This document shows positions 54,937 to 59,454 of a DNA stretch of 59,454 bases, in pieces. Numbering within the stretch: the stretch's first letter is position 1; every line of letters starts with the position of its first letter. The notes under the pieces are model-generated. The model worked only from the letters and a program-made list of their open reading frames with translations. It did not search any database and was not told the origin of the DNA. Origin of the DNA: Acidobacteriaceae bacterium (GTDB lineage: Bacteria; Acidobacteriota; Terriglobia; Terriglobales; Acidobacteriaceae); the NCBI GenBank assembly GCA_003161045.1, contig PMPH01000135.1, forward strand, positions 18,073-77,526, in the 5' to 3' direction. The position numbers were made by a program, and so were the translations under genes.

Positions 54937-56477
54937 GAGCGAAGACCAGTATCTGCATCGCATCTTTCAGCGTATTATCAGTTCTCCTCTTTGCCGGGTT
55001 GGGCCTGCGCGCTCAGGCTATGTCGCCGGCCTCTCAACCCGCCAGCGCCACCATGCAAGACTCTGCAAATGATCTTTTCGTTACCATGGGAAAGACGGTT
55101 CTGGTTGACTGCGCGTGGCCCATCAAACGGGTTGCCATCGCGCAGAGCGAGACTGCCGAGGTGCAAGCGACTAGTCCAACCGAGGTCATGGTGACGGGCA
55201 AAGCGGCGGGGGAAACCAGTCTGATTATCTGGGATACCCGCGGCGGCCGGCAGTTCTTCAACGTGACGGTGCGCCCCAGCGAACTGGTTTCCCGCGATAG
55301 TCTGGAAGGGATCCGCCGTGAGATCAGAATGGAGCTTCCCGGGCAGCCGCTGAAGGTCAGCTCGGAGAATGGCTCCATTTTTCTTCGCGGCACGGTCACG
55401 GATATCAACAGCTCCCAGCGCGCCGTCAAGATCGCCTCGACCGCCGGTAAGGTTATCAACCTGCTGAACGTCAATGTGCCCGCCTCCGATTCGCAGATTC
55501 TTCTCAAGGTGCGCTTTATCAGCGTCGACCGCAGCAAGGAGACGCAGTTCGGCATCAATCTCTTCAATAACGGGCTGGGACACTCCATCGGTTCGATCTC
55601 CACCGGACAGTTCTCTCAACCGCTGACGACCTCCGCGGGTACAGCGATCACCAGCGACCTGAACATCATGGCCTTCTTCCCAGGCTTGAGTGGTTTCGGC
55701 GCAACCATCCAGGCGATGGCGACCAAAATCGGGGCGCAGGTTCTGGCCGAGCCCAATCTGCTGGCGGCCAATGGCAAACAGGCCAGCTTCCTGGCTGGCG
55801 GAGAGTATCCTTATCCTGTCGTTCAGGGTGGTTCAGGCGGCAGTGGATCCTCGATTAGCATCATGTTCAAGGAGTATGGAGTCCGCCTCAACTTCATCCC
55901 CACCATTACCCCCCGCGGAACCATCCGGTTGCAGGTGGCTCCCGAGGTCAGCGCGCTGGACTTCACCAATGAGATTGAGGTCTCCGGCTTCGTCGTGCCC
56001 GCCATCAACACGCGGAAGATGAAGACCGAGGTCGAACTGGCCGACGGTCAGAGCTTCGTCATCGGCGGGCTGCTGGACAACACCGAGTCGGAAACCTTCT
56101 CAAAGATACCCTTTCTGGGAGACATTCCCGTACTGGGCAAGTTCTTCCAGTCGATGCAGAAGACCAAGGCGAACACCGAGCTGATTGTGATTGTGACGCC
56201 GGAGATTGTGGCTCCCATTCAGGCTGGAGCCCCGTTGCCCACGCTGAAGTTTCCGCAGAAGTTCCTGCCACCCAACTCCGGCATTCCGATGAATACGCCG
56301 GATGCGAAGACCGCCGCCAACACACCGGCCCCCGCGCCGCCTACCATGCCCGTCGAGAAACTGATGGACAGCATGAAGCCGGAGACGCCGCTGGCAATCG
56401 AAGGCGCTAGCGTAACCTTTGGCGCGGCATCGAGTGGAGAAAGCACCTCGGCTGCGTCCACAACTTCGAACCAATGA
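54933..56477 (+). CDS. cpaC: Flp pilus secretin CpaC/RcpA
   Basis: A 514-residue outer-membrane secretin with signal peptide. The N-terminal pilus/BON-like domain (VDCAWPIKRVAIAQSETAEV, VMVTGKAAGETSLIIWDTRGG) precedes the secretin core (ILLKVRFISVDRSKETQFGIN, VLAEPNLLAANGKQASFLAGGE, ELADGQSFVIGGLLDN, IPVLGKFFQS..TELIVIVTPEIV). It begins with GTG overlapping the cpaB stop. The C-terminal tail is Pro/Ala/Thr-rich. Confidence 0.95.
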   Translation: MRAKTSICIASFSVLSVLLFAGLGLRAQAMSPASQPASATMQDSANDLFVTMGKTVLVDCAWPIKRVAIAQSETAEVQATSPTEVMVTGKAAGETSLIIWDTRGGRQFFNVTVRPSELVSRDSLEGIRREIRMELPGQPLKVSSENGSIFLRGTVTDINSSQRAVKIASTAGKVINLLNVNVPASDSQILLKVRFISVDRSKETQFGINLFNNGLGHSIGSISTGQFSQPLTTSAGTAITSDLNIMAFFPGLSGFGATIQAMATKIGAQVLAEPNLLAANGKQASFLAGGEYPYPVVQGGSGGSGSSISIMFKEYGVRLNFIPTITPRGTIRLQVAPEVSALDFTNEIEVSGFVVPAINTRKMKTEVELADGQSFVIGGLLDNTESETFSKIPFLGDIPVLGKFFQSMQKTKANTELIVIVTPEIVAPIQAGAPLPTLKFPQKFLPPNSGIPMNTPDAKTAANTPAPAPPTMPVEKLMDSMKPETPLAIEGASVTFGAASSGESTSAASTTSNQ

Positions 56478-56690
56478 GCTTTCCGGCTGCATCTTCCTCG
56501 ATGCAGCCGGCAGCCTTCTGCCCGTGGTGCGTAAGCGCTGTGGCCAGTCCTGGCAGGTTCAGCCCCTTCAGCGGATTTGGCAGTTTAAAAGACGTTGTGT
56601 CGTGAAAGCGGCGGCCGCCGGGCGGAGCAGGGCGAGGCGGTAAACAGGTGTAGCAGTGCGGCTGACAGGCAAGGGCTCTGAGAAAAGCGG

Positions 56691-57170
56691 ATGAATTCCT
56701 TTAGTCGGATGCTATCGGGGCTGCGAAAACGGCTTGCTTCGCGCCGCCAGGCAATCGAGGAGACGCGCCTGCGAGTCACGAATCTGACGCGCGATACGGT
56801 TCTCGCCACCTGCATGGAAATCGCTGACAGCGCGGCAAAGCGCAACAAGGGACTGCTGGGGCGCGAGGGTCTTGCTCCCGGAGAGGGGCTCTGGATTAGC
56901 CCCTGCGAGGCCGTGCACACCTTCTGGATGCAATTTCCCATCGACCTGGTTTATCTGGACCGCAAGAAGCGCATCAGGAAGCTGGTGAGCGATGTACCCG
57001 CGTGGCGGCTCTCGGCCTGCCTTTGGGCGCATTCGGTCCTCGAACTTCCGGCGGGTACGATCCGCGAGACGAAGACAGCGCTTGGGGACACTCTGGAGTT
57101 CTTAGAGGTTTCCGCGCAGCCTGCTCCCCATCCGATTGCTGCCCGCAACTTTACGGATTCTCAACATTAA
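56691..57170 (+). CDS. DUF192 family protein
   Basis: A 159-residue protein with a canonical DUF192 domain: ATCMEIADSAAKRNKGLLGREGL, GLWISPCEAVHTFWMQFPIDLVYLDRKKRI and LELPAGTIRETKTALGDTLEF. A basic N-terminal 30 residues precede it, without a clear signal peptide. The function of DUF192 is unknown. It follows the secretin gene and is the second DUF192 protein of this pilus locus, beside the DUF192-PilZ fusion at 48.4 kb. Confidence 0.9.
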   Translation: MNSFSRMLSGLRKRLASRRQAIEETRLRVTNLTRDTVLATCMEIADSAAKRNKGLLGREGLAPGEGLWISPCEAVHTFWMQFPIDLVYLDRKKRIRKLVSDVPAWRLSACLWAHSVLELPAGTIRETKTALGDTLEFLEVSAQPAPHPIAARNFTDSQH

Positions 57171-57486
57171 AGCATTTTCAGGATCGGCATAAAGTGAAGC
57201 CGCATCTGCAAAGTGAATTGTCCTTAAGAAAATTCACACTAAACGCACTTGGCGACTCTACGGTAATCCTGAAATGCTCTAGAGCTCTGTATACAATGCA
57301 TGTCTGTCTGGCGAGATTCGTATACATTTGTTTACACCGCGAAGCGATATGTCATTGGCCTCGAATTGAGTAAGTGATTGATTTATAAAGAAAGTTCATT
57401 GGAATTAATAATGGAACGGTACGTGCAGTACAATCAGCACTCCCCGGCTCCATGCAGGGAAAATCAACTTACGGAGAGGACACATT
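57171..57486. repeat. Family 2 repeat (copy C) and leader of the first flp gene
   Basis: The repeat spans about 57172-57287. Its ends are inverted: AGCATTTTCAGGAT at the left and ATCCTGAAATGCT at the right. The central hairpin GTGAATTGTCCTTAAGAAAATTCAC differs in sequence from copies A and B but keeps the pairing. A sigma-54 site follows at 57412-57427. Confidence 0.65.
57412..57427 (+). promoter_or_regulatory. Sigma-54 promoter for the flp pilin genes
   Basis: TGGAACGGTACGTGCA has the -24 TGG.AC, GG-N10-GC spacing and a TGCA -12 end. The first flp start codon is 60 bases downstream of it. Confidence 0.7.
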
Positions 57487-57681
57487 ATGAACACCATGCT
57501 TCTCAAGCTGTATGTGAAATTCCAGGACCTGAAGAACCGCGAGGAAGGTCAGGATCTGATCGAATACGCTCTTCTTGCCGGCTTGATCGCCCTCGGCGCC
57601 ACCGCCGCCATAACCAGCATAGGCGGCTCAGTTGGCACTATCTTCAACAAGCTTCAAACCGCAATGACCGCCGCCGCCTAG
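57487..57681 (+). CDS. flp1: Flp type IVb pilin, copy 1
   Basis: A 64-residue prepilin: an 18-residue leader region (MNTMLLKLYVKFQDLKNREE), the G-Q-D-L-I-E-Y-A motif with the Glu5-type and Tyr residues of Flp pilins, then a hydrophobic helix (ALLAGLIALGATAAITSIG). Cleavage by the prepilin peptidase should occur after the Gly of EEG. GGAGAGG lies upstream of the ATG. A CCTGCCG/CGGCAGG hairpin follows the stop. Confidence 0.95.
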   Translation: MNTMLLKLYVKFQDLKNREEGQDLIEYALLAGLIALGATAAITSIGGSVGTIFNKLQTAMTAAA

Positions 57682-57983
57682 TCCCTGCCGAAGCACCGGC
57701 AGGCCAGCGACGCTCAGCAACCTTCGCGCCTTCGCGGGAGAGGGTGCGCCAGATTTGGGCCAGGCGTACTCTCTTGTCCAAGGCAATGCTCGGTAGAATT
57801 TGCGACCAGGCATTCGAGTGCTCGATGGCGGGTGTAGCGGGTTCAAACTAGGTTTCTTACCGCTTGTGTAGTACCACTCATGGGTGCCTCGGGTTCCAAT
57901 TTATGGGTGCTGGGATTGGGCGAACTCAATGGACAAAATCATACTGTCAGAGGCCTGGTACTTCCACTTGGGAGAGGATAACA
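57682..57983. other. flp1-flp2 intergenic region, partly duplicated
   Basis: The first ~80 bases (hairpin at 57684-57703 and TCGCGCCTTCGCGG) recur after flp2 at 58179 onwards, 497 bases later. The rest of the gap is not duplicated and holds no gene. I found no sigma-54 site with correct spacing before flp2. Confidence 0.6.
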
Positions 57984-58178
57984 ATGAACACCATTCTTCT
58001 CAAGCTGTATGTGAAATTCCAGGACCTGAAGAACCGCGAGGAAGGTCAGGATCTGATCGAATACGCGCTGCTTGCCGGACTGATCGCCCTCGGCGCCACC
58101 GCCGGCATAACCAGCATAGGCACCTCCGTTGGCACTATCTTCACCAAGCTTCGAACCGCAATGACCGCCGCCGCCTAG
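57984..58178 (+). CDS. flp2: Flp type IVb pilin, copy 2
   Basis: A 64-residue pilin differing from copy 1 at only a few positions (such as MNTI, AGITSIGTSVGTIFTKLR). GGAGAGG lies before the ATG at 57984; a longer frame from 57864 lacks support. The same hairpin follows at 58181-58200. This is a clear tandem duplication of copy 1 with its downstream flank. Confidence 0.95.
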   Translation: MNTILLKLYVKFQDLKNREEGQDLIEYALLAGLIALGATAGITSIGTSVGTIFTKLRTAMTAAA

Positions 58179-58316
58179 TCCCTGCCGAAGCACCGGCAGG
58201 CCAGCGACGCTCAGCAACCTTCGCGCCTTCGCGGGAGATGGTGCGCCAGAATGGGCTCAAGGCGTACTCTCCCCGACAAAGGATGTGCTGTACTCAACTG
58301 ACAACGAGGCCGCCGT

Positions 58317-58526
58317 ATGTGGCACGGAGTCTTGAAACTCGTCTTCAAATTGCATTGCCTGATGGCGATCGAGGAGGGCCAGGATCTGATGGAGTATTCC
58401 CTGCTGGCTTTTCTGATTGCATGCGGTGCAGTCGCAGGCGTGGGCCAATTCGCCTCCGCCGTCGGCACGGCATACAACAACATCGCCCAGGAGTTTGCGA
58501 ACGCGGTCAGCGCGGTTGGCGCGTAA
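58317..58526 (+). CDS. Flp-type pilin, divergent copy 3
   Basis: A 69-residue pilin with the EEGQDLMEYSLLAFLIACGA motif that keeps the processing Gly-Gln and the Glu-Tyr pair. The leader (MWHGVLKLVFKLHCLMAI) and the C-terminal half differ from copies 1 and 2, so it may be a minor or regulatory pilin. It lies 138 bases after flp2. Confidence 0.9.
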   Translation: MWHGVLKLVFKLHCLMAIEEGQDLMEYSLLAFLIACGAVAGVGQFASAVGTAYNNIAQEFANAVSAVGA

Positions 58527-58685
58527 AGCCAGCCGAAGGCAGAGCGTGGCGCTCATATCAATTCGCTGTTACGGGGAGAGATGCGTTGGGCAAATCAGTT
58601 GCCTTGACATCCTCTCCCTTGCTTTATACGCGTAATTTCAAATGGCCGCCATCCGCTTCTTGGTCATGATTCTTATTCTGTGCGC

Positions 58686-59454
58686 ATGGACGTGTCGAGC
58701 GTGAAAGCGAGCATGACAAAGACGCAGCGGATCGCTCTGTTTTGGCTGCTGTTGTGCTGCGGGCTCTCCGCTTTATGGGGCGTATCTATTGAGCGCAGCT
58801 CGCCTGGCGGAATGATAGATTTCAAAGGCGTCTACTACGACGCGCGATGCCTGCTTGAACACACTGATCCCTACAAAGCAGGCGAGCCACTGCGTGTTTA
58901 CCTCGCAGAAGGAGGGAGTCGCCCAGGGCCCAAAGAAGATGGACTCAGACAGAATCTGACGTGGAATGTGTACTTTCCGACCATATCTATCTTTATTACT
59001 CCGTTCGCGATACTGCCATGGGGGCCTGCGCACCTGCTGTGGATGATTCTCACCGCTGGGAGCCTCATCTTAGGCGCTTTCCTGATGTGGGATTTCGGGG
59101 CCAATTACGCGCCAGTCATTTCCGGTGGCTTGATCTGCTTTGTTCTTGCCAACAGCGAAATTCTCTTTGCAATTGGCAATACCGCGGGGATTGCCATAAG
59201 TCTTTGCCTAGTGGCCGTATGGTGCTTTCTCAAGGAGCGGTTTGTTTGTGCCGGCATCCTGTGTCTTGCAGCCAGCCTCGCCATCAAGCCCCATGACGCG
59301 GGGTTTGTCTGGCTGTATTTTCTGTTGGCTGGCGGGATCTATCGGAAGCGCGCGCTGCAGACCCTCCTGGTCACTGCTGTTCTGGCGGCGCTGGCCCTCC
59401 TGTGGGTAGCGCCGATCGCGCCCCATTGGATTCAGGAACTGCACTCCAACATTC
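58686..59454 (+). CDS. GT87/DUF2029-type polyprenol-linked glycosyltransferase, 3' end beyond window
   Basis: The frame is open from the ATG at 58686 (another in-frame ATG at 58713) to the window edge. After one helix (ALFWLLLCCGLSALWGV) comes DFKGVYYDARCLLEHTDPY, the characteristic early motif with an acidic residue of DUF2029/GT87 membrane glycosyltransferases, then YFPTISIFITPFAILPW and several further helices (AIGNTAGIAISL, SLAIKPHDAGFVWLY). Such enzymes use polyprenyl-phosphate sugars outside the membrane. The C-terminal part is not visible. Confidence 0.75.
   Translation, partial: MDVSSVKASMTKTQRIALFWLLLCCGLSALWGVSIERSSPGGMIDFKGVYYDARCLLEHTDPYKAGEPLRVYLAEGGSRPGPKEDGLRQNLTWNVYFPTISIFITPFAILPWGPAHLLWMILTAGSLILGAFLMWDFGANYAPVISGGLICFVLANSEILFAIGNTAGIAISLCLVAVWCFLKERFVCAGILCLAASLAIKPHDAGFVWLYFLLAGGIYRKRALQTLLVTAVLAALALLWVAPIAPHWIQELHSNI

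Noticed and set aside
57936-57980. Possible sigma-54 promoter before flp2 (TGGTACTTCCACTTGGG)
   Set aside because: It has TGGTAC but no GC at the required spacing.

Overview
The window (59,454 bases, GC-rich) reads as a chromosomal segment of an acidobacterium, most likely class Terriglobia. This rests on protein style: 76-residue Ig-like repeats of the kind common in Terriglobia, a TonB receptor with an N-terminal carboxypeptidase-regulatory-like domain, a Tad/Flp pilus locus, and many short dispersed palindromic repeats. No 16S gene is present, so the placement is inference. I see no prophage, CRISPR array or intact insertion sequence.

Layout. 1-2.5 kb: start of a probable glnS (cut by the edge), a membrane-anchored BRCT plus WYL-like protein, and gltX, all on the minus strand. 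2.7-7.2 kb: a vitamin B12-type TonB receptor behind a cobalamin riboswitch, and an ammonium transporter preceded by a small membrane protein. 7.6-9.8 kb: two overlapping Xer-type recombinase genes. 9.9-16.7 kb: an AddB-like nuclease and an AddA-like helicase-nuclease, divergent from the xer pair. 16.9-19.5 kb: a decayed efflux/ECF-sigma locus in which internal deletions fused or truncated every gene. 19.8-26.3 kb: a YccA/Bax-inhibitor-type protein, a tRNA with CAT anticodon, a deacetylase-like protein, and an acyltransferase, O-antigen ligase and glycosyltransferase set for surface polysaccharide. 26.6-35.0 kb: a minus-strand branched-chain amino acid operon in the order leuA-leuB-leuC-leuD-ilvB-ilvN-ilvC, with a divergent LysR regulator. 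36.5-38.1 kb: an outer-membrane beta-barrel protein and a HAD hydrolase.

38.3-58.5 kb is a large Tad/Flp pilus locus: an NtrC-type sigma-54 activator (minus strand), then on the plus strand prepilin peptidase, a TadZ/CpaE-like ATPase, TadA/CpaF, TadB, TadC, a 31-residue membrane protein, a DUF192-PilZ protein, TadE and TadG. A TonB-like protein lies on the minus strand. It is followed by CpaB, the secretin CpaC/RcpA, a second DUF192 protein and three Flp pilins. Good sigma-54 -24/-12 sites precede the peptidase, cpaB and the first flp gene, which fits the adjacent activator being the locus regulator. The window ends inside a GT87/DUF2029-type membrane protein.

Most notable: the TadZ/CpaE-like protein is fused to exactly six 76-residue Ig-like repeats although it shows no signal peptide or membrane segment. 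At least two palindromic repeat families are scattered through the window. One copy appears to have duplicated the addB-addA junction, one is translated in frame inside the helicase, and one supplies the stop codon of the sigma/anti-sigma gene.
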